A DNA stretch of 64,000 nt, from contig NJPS01000079.1 in assembly GCA_002946415.1 (NCBI GenBank), positions 1,178,001-1,242,000 on the forward strand, in the 5' to 3' direction. The notes below the pieces were generated by a model. It was not told where the DNA came from. It saw only the letters and a program-made list of their open reading frames with translations, and made no database searches. This stretch comes from Rutstroemia sp. NJR-2017a BVV2 (lineage: Eukaryota > Ascomycota > Leotiomycetes > Helotiales > Rutstroemiaceae). Below, in pieces: positions 1 to 11,723 of this stretch (positions are counted from its first letter, which is position 1; the number at the start of each line of letters is the position of its first letter). The position numbers and the translations under genes were made by a program.

Positions 1-343
1 CTGTGCTCACATCGAACACACTCGACGATACTCAATGGCAAGAGCATCGACTGCCCTGTAAAGGATTTTCGCAATGAAATGTTCCACTTCTGTTGCACAG
101 ACTAACAAGAATTTTGGCTTTCTGTTAGTCCCACTACCCTGCCATTAAGACATTAATAGCGCAAAGGGTCAGATACATACTTGGTATGATTCAGGGGCCC
201 ACGTGGGTGACATGCCCCACAAATACATGCGATCATCATCCCATAAATAACTTCATACGACGCCTTATCCCATTCGCATCGCGAACGCTTGCTTTGAATC
301 CTTCTTGCAACTTCCACTGTCTCTGGCGTAAGGGATAGTCAGC

Positions 344-1540
344 ATGTTTTCGCGTCCTGTTTGTAGAATCATTCTCTTCGTCGCCAGCCTTTCCGCCTCC
401 ATTCATGGTTCACCACTCACCACTCGTCAAAGCTTACCACAGGACATCTCACTCGAGAGCTCCGCTTTACAAAAGGTCCTACAGGATGCCGCCCCAATAT
501 TTGGGAATTTCAAACCAACTCAAACGAACACATCGGACTGGATGAAAAATTACCCGGACGCGACGAAGCTAGTTCACATGAACATTCCCGGCACCCACGA
601 TACAGCGACATGGAATTATTCAACCGCGACGCAGAATGCTCTTATGGGTATCACCAACCTTGGTGGGGAAACGCCAGCACCTGCTGAGTATTACCGTTGT
701 CAAGACAGCTCTATAGATGACATGCTGAATGCTGGAATTCGGGCATTTGATCTTCGCTTTGCATTGGATGTGACGAACACTTCGTTGGTTTTCTGGCATA
801 GTAAAGCCCTCCAATCCCAGACAGCTACCATGGAAGATGTTTTGTTTGGGTATTACCACTGGCTGGATGAGCATCCATCCGAAGTCTTATTCTTATCTTT
901 TCAATATGAAGGATCCACGACTGCATATGGATCAAATGATGCAGAAGCACAATTGAAGGTTTTTGATGTACTTACTTCCGCTACTGCGAAGCAATATTTT
1001 CTCCAAACTCAGAATGAATTGGGAACTCTAGGAGAGGCTCGTGGTAAAATCATTCTTCTCCGACGATTTGATCTGGATCAATTACCCGAATCTTACTCGA
1101 GTACACTTCCTGGCCTTCATTTCTCTCCTTCGCTTTGGACAGACAACTCTCCTGATATTAGTATTCTCTACAACGAGAAACAAAACTGTACAGCATATAT
1201 TGAAGATTACTACGAGCCCGAAGCACCGATAGGCTCGAATGCGACTCTGAATATCGAATGGAAATACAACGCGACGACTGCACATCTTCTTAAGGCGACA
1301 ACCCAGTATCCAGATAGTTTGTTTTGGACATTCGCATCCAGTGAGCATAACCTGAACCTGCCACCAGACACCCCAAGGATTATGGCCACTGGAAATGGAA
1401 CTGAGTATACCCCCTCCGGCGGAGTGAACCAAAAGCTTGTCCCATTCCTACGAAGATTGAAGGGGAAACGAGTAGGAATTGTGATGTTTGACTTCTTCGA
1501 GACACCCGGAGAATTAGTGCACACGTTTTTGAGTCTTTGA
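344..1540 (+). CDS. Secreted PLC-like phosphodiesterase (PI-PLC X-domain type)
   Basis: A single-exon gene of 398 residues. The N-terminus has a signal peptide (hydrophobic core about residues 8-20). The motif HMNIPGTHDTATWNY at about 78-92 contains the first candidate catalytic His (H85). GIRAFDLR at about 131-138 and FWHSK at about 150-154 (H152) match the second half of the PLC-like TIM-barrel active site. In the family these histidines act as acid/base on phosphatidylinositol-type phosphodiesters, usually without calcium. Several N-x-S/T sequons fit a secreted glycoprotein. The first ATG is used because it directly begins the signal peptide. Substrate is unknown, and many fungal members are uncharacterised. 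The reading frame shows no damage. Confidence 0.85.
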   Translation: MFSRPVCRIILFVASLSASIHGSPLTTRQSLPQDISLESSALQKVLQDAAPIFGNFKPTQTNTSDWMKNYPDATKLVHMNIPGTHDTATWNYSTATQNALMGITNLGGETPAPAEYYRCQDSSIDDMLNAGIRAFDLRFALDVTNTSLVFWHSKALQSQTATMEDVLFGYYHWLDEHPSEVLFLSFQYEGSTTAYGSNDAEAQLKVFDVLTSATAKQYFLQTQNELGTLGEARGKIILLRRFDLDQLPESYSSTLPGLHFSPSLWTDNSPDISILYNEKQNCTAYIEDYYEPEAPIGSNATLNIEWKYNATTAHLLKATTQYPDSLFWTFASSEHNLNLPPDTPRIMATGNGTEYTPSGGVNQKLVPFLRRLKGKRVGIVMFDFFETPGELVHTFLSL

Positions 1541-1906
1541 AGAAGCTATACGTTAAATTGGTACCCAGGATACTCCACAGGATAACCCAACCGCTTCATT
1601 CGATGCCAAACATGGATTTGACCTTCTTTTACGCGCTTGAACTCATTTTTACCTAAGCATCTGCTTCTCTTGGTCCCCGTTCGAAATTTATCTGTCTATT
1701 GCGAACTTTTTCTTGCAGACTATGGTCGAGAATGTATTGAAATTTCACGCTAATTGTATTGAACTTCTCACGCCCAAAGGTGGTATGGAATCAATTACGA
1801 AACTCATTATTGAATTATCTATTCTTATTACTATTAAAGGAAACTAAGGGACATTTCCACTCCTCCCGTACCATCGACTAGCAAACATCATTGTGGCACT
1901 CCTTTA

Positions 1907-2795
1907 TTATCTCTCAACCCATCCATCGTTCACGGCTTTGAGCAATGGACTTTCAATTGCGCTCACGATTTTCTTGACAGTGTCTTCATCAAGCGCTTCT
2001 CTCCATTCTGAGCCCTGCAACATTCCTACTGCCACACAAACAACATTCATTTCTAGTCCTTCCAAAAACTTGAGTGTGTCTTTCATGGTCGATCCACTAC
2101 TAATCACATCATCAACGACCAAAACCCGCTTTCCTTGGACGAGTTCGAGTAGATTTGGGTCTAAATAGATGCGAGGAGGAGCACCTTCTGTAAAGATACA
2201 GCTGATGGGTAGAGATAGGGAATCGTCGAACCATGGTTTGCGCGTGTAGCCAAAAGGAATGTGGCGATCTATCTGAGAATTATGATCACATTGCACGACA
2301 GTGAAAAGTACATTTCCTACCGAATCCTAGATACCCCGCCACAAACGGTGCAATGACCAATCCGCCGGTTGGCAATCCAATAACGACATCTGGATGAAAT
2401 CGTCTAGCTTTTTCAGCTATGATCCTCGCCAATTCTCCCACAACTGTGTTTGAAGCATGCGGTAAAGCAAGTGAAGCTACAGCTCGACTCTTTGTATCGG
2501 TTCCTAGAGGACGTATGGGAAGTAGTAGGGCTGTGGAAGCTGTCAATGATGCGGGGTAGGAAAACTGATATGGCGGTTCAGTGCGATAGGGGAGAGATGA
2601 AAGGCTGGATTTTGGGATAGCGGCTTGCCAATACGAAGTTGTGGGTTGCGTGAAATGTGTGTGTGTTAAGAGACCTATGGTTCGATAAGGATATGGTGCT
2701 TGGTCTGACGAAGGTGGCACATTGTCCTTGGATGTATGTGGGATTTTTGAACCATTCATGTTCGACACGATGCTAGAGTCTTGATTTCGCGACAA
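1907..2795 (-). CDS. Type I phosphoribosyltransferase-domain protein (two exons)
   Basis: Two exons, 2795-2321 and 2268-1907, are joined across a 52-nt intron (2269-2320, GTAGGA..TAG) and give 278 residues. The PRPP-binding loop VLVVDDVISSGST lies at about 207-219, the diagnostic motif of type I phosphoribosyltransferases. DVVIGLPTGGLVIAPFVA before the intron fits the upstream pyrophosphate-binding strand and loop. The enzyme would bind PRPP and a base or related acceptor. The long N-terminal extension (about 100 residues) and divergent hood prevent naming it APRT or OPRT, so substrate specificity is open. The acceptor at 2269 was chosen because it is the one that keeps the frame into DRHIPFGYT. 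Confidence 0.75.
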
Positions 2796-3867
2796 TACCG
2801 GAGGGCTTGGATTTTCTTGGATTTTAATTTGGATGCTCCATGAATCTTATGCGATTATTATGTGTACAAAGGTCATACAAAGGTCCAAAATAAATTTCGC
2901 AATCAACCGGGAGAGCGATAATCGTAGCTTGGCGGCGACATGATTCATATGCAGTGTACTTCGTGCGTTGAGAAACATGCGGGCCTGAAGGTTCGGACGA
3001 CGGCATGAAGAGTCATGAACAGTTAAGAGGCATAATGGAAATTTCCCTATAGCGATGCGAAAGCTGTGTGCTTGACTGACGTAGGCTAGTTGGAGGTTGC
3101 GGGATAGCGAGCCTAAGTGAGTGGTTAGGCTCATTCACGTAACCCATTGACTGAATTCGCTTTCGCTTTCTATCGTTGTAAATTATATGCAAGTCTAACG
3201 GAATTCTACAGACCAATAGTATCACCATGTAACCTAGTGGCATCAGAGCCGGAGCGAAATCACACCTGCATCGTTGCCAAATTGCTTGAAGGTCGAAGGA
3301 CGAATCATATGAACTTTACATCGCGTTTTCATCTCTTGTTTATGGGTAAGCTTTTCATAGGTTGTCAATCCCCCGGCGCCAACCCCTAATTAGGCATGTC
3401 ATTATCGCTGATGTACCCCTGAACCCCTCTTTCATTTAGCCACGAAAGCTTATCATTTGCGATTTGTCTTTATCACTTGCCTCATTCACATAATGAATAC
3501 CGAAACCGTCGTATTAAGCTTCCATGTTCTGCATATACCCGTTGTGATCTTCTACTAGCTTCGGGACTTTTGCAATGTTAACCCTCGTGTATGGGACATC
3601 CTTTTGCTTCTTATCATTACGCTTAAAAGCCATCGACATTACCTTCCCTGATCGTTTTTATTTGTTCATCCTGTGGGGGTATTTAAGGTTAATTTTATTC
3701 TTACCTACTCAATATGGAAAGGAATTGGGCAGGTTCGCATTTTGTCGCTATCACGAGCTTGTTGCGTTAGAGATGAGTGGATCGATGGAAAAGAATATAA
3801 AATGGTGGAGTTATACCGTGAAGAATGAGATCGTCACACCCGAATTCGCACCTTAGTCACCTTCAAA

Positions 3868-5636
3868 ATGCGTCTACCCTCAGTTTCTGTGTTCGTTGGG
3901 CTTCTTCCCGTTGTCTGCTTGGCCTTGCCTACAGCAAATTCGGAAGAACAATCCGCACGAAAGGACAAACGAACCTTTGAGATTCGTGATGGTGTGAATC
4001 ATACCGTTTTCTATCATGCGGCGACTGATTCTACGCTGTCGTTTGTTACCAATTCGGGCATCTGTGAAACGACGCCAGGAGTGAACCAGTACTCAGGATA
4101 CCTTTCCGTGGGAACAGTAAGTCCAGCTCATGATTGTTTGGAATAATTGTCTGACCTAGATGTAGAACATGAACATGGTAAGGTGATCGCAAAGATGGTC
4201 TGTCCGTCGCTCATATGATTTAGTGGTTTTGGTTCTTTGAAAGTCGTGATAGTCCTACGACTGCACCACTCGCGACATGGTTCAATGGAGGTAAGATGCG
4301 GTCTCTAGGGTGACGTGTGGTGATTAACCGCTTGCAGGACCTGGCTGTTCATCGATGATTGGGCTGTTCCAGGTAGGACGCTCCATGCTATGTCGTGTTT
4401 CTGCTAACGAATCAGGAAAATGGTCCTTGTCAATTTTACAACGGAGCTTCTACGCCCTCCCTGAACCCGTACAGTTTCAACGAGTATGCGAACATGCTTT
4501 ACGTCGATCAACCCATTGGAGTTGGGTTCTCATACGGCACAGATTCAGTTACGTCTACGGTTACCGCTGCTCCTTACGTATGGAACCTCATTCAAGCTTT
4601 CTATGCTTCATTCCCAGCATATGAATCACGAGACTTTGGTATCTTCACCGAATCTTACGGAGGTCATTATGGCCCGGAGTTTGCATACTACTTCGAACAA
4701 CAGAATGCTGCCATTGCTGCCGGTACTCTTAAAGGAGACAAAATCGATTTGATTGCTTTAGGAATTAACAATGGCTGGATTGACCCCGTTATTTCCTACA
4801 AGGCATATGTTGATTTCTCTTACAACAACACCTACAAGCCACTTATCACCGCGGCTCAACACAACAGTTATCTAAGCACTTACAACTCGCAATGTGTTCC
4901 AGCTCTTCAGAAGTGTACATCCACGACTGGCTCCAACTCGGCGTGTGTCAATGCGGATAATATCTGTTCCCAGGATATTCAAGGACCTTTGTCGAGTGGA
5001 AACTTTGATGTTTATGATATTAGAGAGCCTTCAAACGACCCATATCCTCCAGAGACTTATGTCACTTACCTACAGAGTTCGAGTGTGAGGACGAAGATTG
5101 GTGCTGCAACTACGTACCAGGAATGTCCTGATGCACCATATGAGAAGTTTTCTACAACTGGTGACGGTATGTATGATTCATGAATATTCTGGCATATGCT
5201 AATGACTCAGATGCTCGGTCTTTCCTTTCTGCGTTGTCGTCGGTTGTTCAATCTGGGATTCAGGTTCTTATCTGGGCTGGTGAGTTGCATTTTATGTCCT
5301 GAGGATTATTTACTAAGGTGTGCTCAGGTGATGCCGACTGGATCTGTAACTGGTTTGGTAACCTCGCTGCTGCGAACGCGATTACGTATTCAAGCTCCGC
5401 CGCCTTCAACGCTGCTGCCGTTAAGAATTACACTGTGAATGGTGTGTCAGCGGGAACGTATAAGACGGCTGGTAATTTGAGTTGGTTGAGGGTGTTTGGT
5501 GCAGGACATGAGGTTCCATATTATCGTGAGTTTACTCTTTAGTACTATTGTTTCCATACTAACTGGAGTAGAACCTGCATTGGCTTTGCAAGCCTTCAAG
5601 CAGACTATGAGTAAGAAGCCGATTTCCTCGACTTAG
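3868..5636 (+). CDS. Secreted serine carboxypeptidase, S10 family (eight exons)
   Basis: Exons are 3868-4116, 4166-4177, 4224-4290, 4338-4372, 4416-5166, 5211-5279, 5328-5525 and 5572-5636, totalling 481 residues. All introns are GT..AG, 42-49 nt, and all joins hold frame. A signal peptide occupies about residues 1-19. The catalytic triad is visible: Ser201 in TESYGGHYG, Asp398 in AGDADWICNWFGN and His455 in FGAGHEVPYYQP. NGGPGCSS (oxyanion/substrate region) is formed across intron 3. The protein would cleave C-terminal residues from peptides in the secretory pathway or outside the cell. Exon 2 is only 12 nt and encodes NMNM within the family motif GYLSVGTNMNMWFWFFESR, which supports it strongly. 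Neighbours give no functional hint. Confidence 0.9.
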
Positions 5637-6282
5637 TGGAGATATCACTTGGTGGAAGCGTTTCTTGGGCATGAAAATGGGGTATTTCGAGAGAAGTGCC
5701 TTGCTTGTGTCCATCACATAGTTTCTGGTTCAATGGGATCTTGACGGTATATCTTGTAGATGAACGCGACTTAGCTTGTGAATATTCTTGTGAATATTGT
5801 AGCTTTTTAGGAACGAATTTATGCGAGCATACCAAAACTGGCTCTCAAAAATTATGTGATAAAGCTTCAATGGATGTACTCGATTCGATCTAGGAACTAA
5901 GAGAACTGTTGAACTCAACGGATCTTGGATAGCAACATATCATGTGACAATTCACGTGAGGGCTAGTGGTGAGTGGACAGTCATCTTGGGTGCGGAACAT
6001 TACATCAAACATCGAATTACACTTAAAGAAGGATCTATCTTATGGAGGCTATAAATTTTTGCTCGGGAATATGATGAGCTGTAGAAAAGGTACCAAATAG
6101 TGAGACATAGCTTAAGCATTTTGAAATGTGTTCCCAAAGTGGCGGTGAGGTGTGTGTTGAACTTGGACATCTGTATAGATACTTGCTAATATGTTTGTAG
6201 AAAACAAATTTGTTACTGTTCACATTACGAGCTACTGAAAATAATCTGCTACTAGGAATACAATAACGATCTCGCTTCTTTA
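5637..6282. other. Intergenic stretch, no gene supported
   Basis: Only short overlapping open frames without motifs, codon bias or splice logic are present between the carboxypeptidase stop and the next gene. It probably contains the 3' end of one gene and the promoter of the next. A run of nine C residues lies at about 6310, just inside the following coding region. Confidence 0.6.
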
Positions 6283-7845
6283 TTGCTTTATCACGATAGC
6301 CATCCGGTACCCCCCCCCGGCATGCTGAACAAGTCCTGTGAATATCTCATCCGTCATGGTGCTATCCCTCGGGGAGACTCTGACATATCTGGAATCGGTG
6401 TAATCTTAGCATTCCTGATCAGCGCCTACATCACTCTCGGCGTTGTCGTAGTGGCCTACCTCGGCGGCCTAGTGGATAGGTCATTGCTAGGCCGCATTGA
6501 TCTCGAAGTACATCACATTACCCCTTACTCATCAGACCTTTCTTGCTCGCGAGCGACACGAAAAAGGCGAAAACGCTTACAGGGATGCGTGCGTGATGTC
6601 GCTGTTGCGCTGAGTGACCAACAGATCGTCACAGGAATAGCAATCATGAGTGCAGGATTCGTTGGCCTGCGTTCAGAGAGCATTTCCGTCTACCATTACC
6701 AGACTGTGCTTTACCTAGCTTGGATGTCAAGTAGCGTGCATCTTTCCGTTGTTACTTTACTTTCTACATACTTGAGAGAGCACAGGGGCATCATGATATG
6801 GAGGCTGTGCGGCATGCTGACGCTGTTTGCCATGCTCGTCATTGGTGTCGTACCTACCATTAGTAATGATTGGGGTATATTTTGGTGGGATAGCATGCTA
6901 GAGGGTCGAACCGGATGGGCCATCCCTGCCTCCTGTTTTTGGGGAAAACTATGGGGGGACGGCGTGAGTCCGGATGCGCCCCTGGGTTTTATCATCTTGA
7001 TCATGAGTTATGTCTCGAAAATGGGGGCGATTTTCGATTGCACGAACCGATCTTACCACAATTATATTCGTGATCCTCTAGAACAGTCCTTGTTCGTGAC
7101 TCTTAGGGCCATAGCGATGAGGTATGATAGCAGGGGAAGGACACGGTTTTGGTTATGGGTATTCCGTCTTATCCTCGGAATAGCGCTCCCTCTCCTGACC
7201 ATCCTTGAGGTCGCCGCCTCATTTGCAGCCTCAATCTGGCTCTCAGTAGCCAATCTTGCGTATGGCACCATGCAGATAGTTATTCCTCGGCAGCAGATGC
7301 TCCCACTGGTAGTCCTAGGATCCAACGAAAATGCTTGGGGATTCGGCCAGCTAGTGCCACTTATTCTCCTCATTCAGCCTTTGGGGGTAGTGTTTGAACA
7401 TATCTGGGCTAGAGAGACGATGGACGATGGAAACCAAAGTATATATAGTCACACCGCACGAATTTCACACGCCTCACACACAGAGCTACATGAAGCAGTG
7501 ATCTCGAGTCCCAAACTACCCCTATTACAGCTCATGATAGATCCGGAGTTTGACCAGATCTTAAGTTATCCTCGTGGACGGTCTCTTCTCTGGAAAACCA
7601 TTCTCTCTAGCAGACTCTTTTCAGTGCTCGTTTTTCTATTCCAATTAGCATTAGTTGGTATTTGCGCCACTGTGTTCTACCTTGATGCTAGAACTATCGG
7701 CAATATACGCTCGAACAACTGGCAATTGATAATTTGCGCAATGAGTGGATCTTTAGGCTTTGCCATCCTCTTGACTATCGTTGCAGCACCATTCAGTGTT
7801 ATTGGACGCTGCCTAGAAGAAACCAATCCACCAATACCGCTTTGA
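6283..7845 (+). CDS. Multi-pass membrane protein, function unknown
   Basis: An open frame of 520 residues without introns. Hydrophobic segments at about residues 42-65, 170-185, 215-240, 290-330, 355-372, 455-478 and 490-508 suggest six to eight transmembrane helices. A basic patch (RATRKRRKRLQG, about 90-101) lies in the first cytosolic-type loop. The early motif SGIGVILAFLISAY resembles a recurring N-terminal region in uncharacterised ascomycete membrane proteins, a resemblance I recall rather than one tested. The frame passes through a C9 homopolymer near its start (about 6310-6318). If that run is miscounted, the true start would be the internal ATG of MLNKSCEY at about residue 14. No catalytic motif is seen. 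Confidence 0.6.
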   Translation: MLYHDSHPVPPPGMLNKSCEYLIRHGAIPRGDSDISGIGVILAFLISAYITLGVVVVAYLGGLVDRSLLGRIDLEVHHITPYSSDLSCSRATRKRRKRLQGCVRDVAVALSDQQIVTGIAIMSAGFVGLRSESISVYHYQTVLYLAWMSSSVHLSVVTLLSTYLREHRGIMIWRLCGMLTLFAMLVIGVVPTISNDWGIFWWDSMLEGRTGWAIPASCFWGKLWGDGVSPDAPLGFIILIMSYVSKMGAIFDCTNRSYHNYIRDPLEQSLFVTLRAIAMRYDSRGRTRFWLWVFRLILGIALPLLTILEVAASFAASIWLSVANLAYGTMQIVIPRQQMLPLVVLGSNENAWGFGQLVPLILLIQPLGVVFEHIWARETMDDGNQSIYSHTARISHASHTELHEAVISSPKLPLLQLMIDPEFDQILSYPRGRSLLWKTILSSRLFSVLVFLFQLALVGICATVFYLDARTIGNIRSNNWQLIICAMSGSLGFAILLTIVAAPFSVIGRCLEETNPPIPL

Positions 7846-7937
7846 AAAACAATGAGTCAATGACTTGGAAATCTAATAAGCTCGAAGTATCTTTATGATA
7901 TATTCTCTTCCTACTTCATACATTTAATTTAAAATAC

Positions 7938-9393
7938 TCAGTAAACCCTCTTTATAAACTTATGAAATAGCTCATCCTCCTCCAAGTATTTCATCACATC
8001 TGTCATCTCGTTTAATACGAGTGCACAACTTCCGTCCTTCAATCTGGGCAGTATAACTGGTATTCCCGGAATCAGCCCTCTTGATGGCAATCTTATTGCC
8101 TCTATCTTACTGCCAAATGCTTTGCCAAAGTCTAAGCTATGCATTTCAAATCAGAAATAGCTAACTAGCATTACCGTGTTCTCAGTCAGATCTTCCAGTA
8201 CTCCTATGCGATTAAGTACTTCTGCATCTATATTCTCAAAGAAAGCGAGTAAGTCACGGAAAGTTTCTCCAGTGGTTTTATTGATCTGAGTGCGGAATAA
8301 TCGCGCAGCTGTTAGAAGGCTAGTGTTTAGGGAAGCCATATCAGAAACGGAGAGTGATATTTAGATGCCGTAAAATGGCGTTACCGAAGTAGGGCCTTGG
8401 AAGATTTAGATTTTGGCGGCAATCTATCGCTGTGGCAAAATATATCGCACCTTCTGAAGGAATGATACCTGCGCGCTGACGTGCAAGGATTATGCTACGC
8501 CAGAGAAGAGAGGCAACAGCATCATGAGTTGACAGACGCTCGGTATCAGGCACCGCGGACATAGACACAAATATCTTTAAAGTCCGTCGAGACTCGGTAG
8601 TGATGTAGAAGTTTCCACATAAAAGCTTTGCTGTAGAGAAGTCACCCCCTTGTATCATTGGTTTTGTAGTCCAGCATGGGTGATTCTCGATAACACCCGA
8701 CAGTTCGCCTCCATTAACCAATGAAGTGCGGTCGAAGGAGTATCCCTCGTCGGAAACGTCATCTTCGCCTTTTGTTCCGTCTGAAATTGATGTCTCTCCT
8801 GTCACTTCCTGAGCCCTCACAATTTCTCTAGCGAGTATCCTTATAACCTCTGTAATACCCCTTCCGTCACAAACCGTATGCGCAATTTGCACCACCAGGA
8901 TGAATTCACTATCGATAAAACTCACCGTCAGCCTGCAAACATCTACAGGATTACCAGTCAAGTAGAATGGCGCTGGGAAAGGACAAAGTTTATCAGCGTC
9001 CAGCAAATAGCATGCAAATCCCTGCTCCTTTAAATATTCATACTGAGCAGTCCAGTAAGGTCTTTACACTTCAAGAGAAGCGGCACCTTCAGGCTGGATA
9101 TCATGGAGCCATGGTTGAGCTTTGGAGTAAGGGATGATAGACCCAGCGAGGAAGGGAAGAACTTGCACAGTTGCTTTGAGAGCTATGAGTATTATATTCT
9201 TGATTAAGTCATGCTGTTCTTGAGAGTTGCTTTTTAGATTGAAGAAGAGCAGCTGTGTGGAGTATATTGGCAAAAAGCGTCTGACCCAATGAGATAGGCG
9301 GAGAGTGAGCGGGGGACCTTTTACTGAGTGCATTGTTGTCATTTTATCTTGTTGTAAGGGAAGGTTGTTAGAATATGAAGGCTTTAAACTCAA
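7938..9393 (-). pseudogene. Broken BAHD-type acyltransferase (trichothecene 3-O-acetyltransferase-like)
   Basis: The frame runs from 9393 down to 7938 with three lesions. There is an in-frame TAA at 9064-9066, a one-base shift near 8340-8375, and an in-frame TGA at 8151-8153. Protein similarity continues in register on both sides of each stop, so no ordinary intron explains them (the gaps would be under 40 nt). The acyltransferase motif HxxxD is intact as HTVCD in QIAHTVCDGRG, and DFGKAFG near the end matches the family's DFGWG-type structural motif. A working copy would transfer an acyl group from acyl-CoA to an alcohol or amine, often in secondary metabolism. TAA and TGA are consistent with C-to-T or G-to-A changes. 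Sequencing error could explain one lesion but hardly three. Confidence 0.75.
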
Positions 9394-10050
9394 CGCGGTG
9401 AAAAATAGATGTTGTCTGAAATAAATCAGAAGACCATAAGGGCCACAACCACAATGTCCAATAAGATGTGTTGCATACGCGGGTCATCTGCCCAAAGAAT
9501 TAAATCTTACATTGTAACACTGGGGGTGGAGTTCCAGGATTATGCCCGAAGATAAAACAACGCCACAACTTTCTCAACTATGTTGGATAACCCAATTGAA
9601 TATAGCATCATTGATTTTACAATTTTGCTCAGAACCAGTAAGCTTGCGGCGAATATATTACCACCGCACGTTCTTTGCAGAAGAAAATAGTCTGTAGAGA
9701 GATATTGCTTATACACTCAGAGAGGAATATTTCCGCAATTCCAGGTACTACAGTTTATTAAGTTGGATTTCAAAAACTAAAACAACTCAAATAAGCAGGA
9801 CCTCTTTTCGGCCATTTGTGGCGTGTCATCGGCGACAGTCCAAGCTTACAGACATTCCTTCCGAGTGTGTCCAGCACAAACATCCATCATGGTTCAGTTC
9901 TTTTTAAATCCAACCCTCGGTCGAGTAAATGTAAATGTGCACAACAAAATGAAAGACTTATTCAGCATCGAGGCCAGTGGTACTCTCACTTCTTTGCGCA
10001 TCTCTGGATGTCTCTATACTGTCTCCACCACCAAGCTGCATATCAGACTG
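9394..10050. other. AT-rich intergenic stretch, nothing supported
   Basis: Contains short open frames only (for example around 9816-10128 on the plus strand), none with recognisable motifs, a signal peptide or usable splice structure. Confidence 0.5.
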
Positions 10051-11158
10051 TCAGACAAGATGACAATTGAATGTCTCAACGACGGGCCAATTAGAAAACA
10101 GGAGAGAGGAACCTTGGAAGAAGTTTGAAGATTCGGCTAAAGATGGTTTGGTGAGGTAGACGAGCTGAATAATCGTGTTTATTCGGCCCGCAACAAATGC
10201 GCTGGGGTTTGTTAAAACCAATAATGAGAACGGGTGTCTATGGGAGTAGAAGATGAGCTTAAAATGCACCTAGAAGAAACACGGCCGTGACCCCTAGCTT
10301 GCGTCTTTGATCAAATTGCAATCTCCAGACCTTGGCATTGTACGCCCAATCAGTCCTCATAGACGCACGCGTATACAGTAGAAGAATACTCAAAAATGAT
10401 ATAGACATTAAAAGTAGGCAGAAGTCAATGGAGCTGTCTAAGCAGAATACTTCCATTTGGACATCGAATCCCAAAGGAGAACATGCGAGCCAACTAATTT
10501 CAAAATCTGCCTCGAGGTCTGTACCACAGTATAAAAGCCAAGATAGAACTGGGTATGTGAACCATAGAATGGAAAGGACGACGAAAATCCAGTTGCAAAC
10601 GGAAAATATCTTGCCAACGAAGATGCGACGATAAAAGAAGAGAACTGAGAGTTTGATCAAGGTATTGGTTCCCATCCAGGAAATCACCAAGGCTGCGGTG
10701 ACCTGGGTGGCAGAAAGTCTCAGTTTGATGAGAGTCGTGCCTGTTTTAGCACCAGGACGAGCCCGGGAGGATATTACCTGGCTAGTATGGGCTATTGATT
10801 TGTTAAATCACCGGGCCCAGCCGCTCAGTAACTGGTGCTTCGACGAAATCATTTGTGAAGAGGACTGATATTTTTTTAAACCCTTCCACCGCGTTAGTAT
10901 CATCAGACTCACCCATCAGGGTTGACGTACAAGACTCCCTTAAGCAGAGCTAGAATACAGAGATATCAGAGGAGTTAGTATCTGAAACTTGGATATGGAG
11001 AGACGAACCCAAACAGGAATATAAAGCCAGTTATCAATGAAGTACTCAAACTTTTGTTCTCATCGTATATACAAGCGAAGCCCTACTATCATTGCCCTCA
11101 TCAGAGGAAAATAAACGCCAATCGCAATCGTACTTCTATTTGAAGCAATGCTTGACAT
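10051..11158 (-). pseudogene. Degenerate rhodopsin/PTH11-like seven-TM protein
   Basis: On the minus strand an ATG at 11158 opens a frame containing GLRLYIR. It is interrupted by TGA at 11060-11062 and continues in the same frame as EQKFEYFIDNWLYIPVW. This resembles the first loop (RLYxR..DDW) of the fungal rhodopsin-domain family. Further downstream 10690-10259 encodes an open block (NTLIKLSVLFFYRRIF) that matches the central TM3-TM5 region of that family, with FFYRRIF as the best landmark. A last block (AGRINTIIQLVYL, about 10190) may be a 3' exon. I cannot build one continuous product, so I call it broken. Intact relatives are integral membrane proteins, some involved in surface sensing. 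Confidence 0.5.
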
Positions 11159-11723
11159 ACTAGCTGCTGCGATAACAGGATGTGCCAGCCAACACAAAGT
11201 CTACTACGAGAACTGTTCGATCTCTGTTGCGGTCTTCTATACACGGATTTTGCGATATTTCTCTTGATACGTTAGTAAGTTTAAGTTTTTCTTCGTAGTG
11301 GACATTATCTCCTCGATTGTTCAACTTGAGATATACCATAGGGTGATCACACTGCTGGACCTCACTATATACTACTAGAATTGTCATTTATATGCACCCG
11401 GCGGTGGAGGGTTCCCACTTTTAAGGTCGCACCGGATATTTCTTAGCCAATGTCGACTTGCGACGGCTTGCGATGTCAGACATTATCCTTGTTCTCATCC
11501 ACCACAGAGCAGCATCAACCGGACAACCTGGATGTAAGCCCGTCAGAGTGCGGGGTAATATCCATCTCAGAGTCTCGGGCTATCCCCCGGAAAGAAAAGA
11601 TCCTTAAAACTCATTCGACACCTTCTACACTGTATTCCTTCAATCTTCAATCATCTTCTCCACCAAACTTCATCGAATTTATATAAACCCCCAGACATTT
11701 ATTGCTACCTACACATTTACACC

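Noticed and set aside
620..1524. Antisense open frames inside the PLC-like gene
   Set aside because: They overlap a strongly supported coding frame and have no motifs.
9816..10128. Plus-strand frames of 84 and 101 codons
   Set aside because: Overlapping each other in different frames, no motif, no start context.
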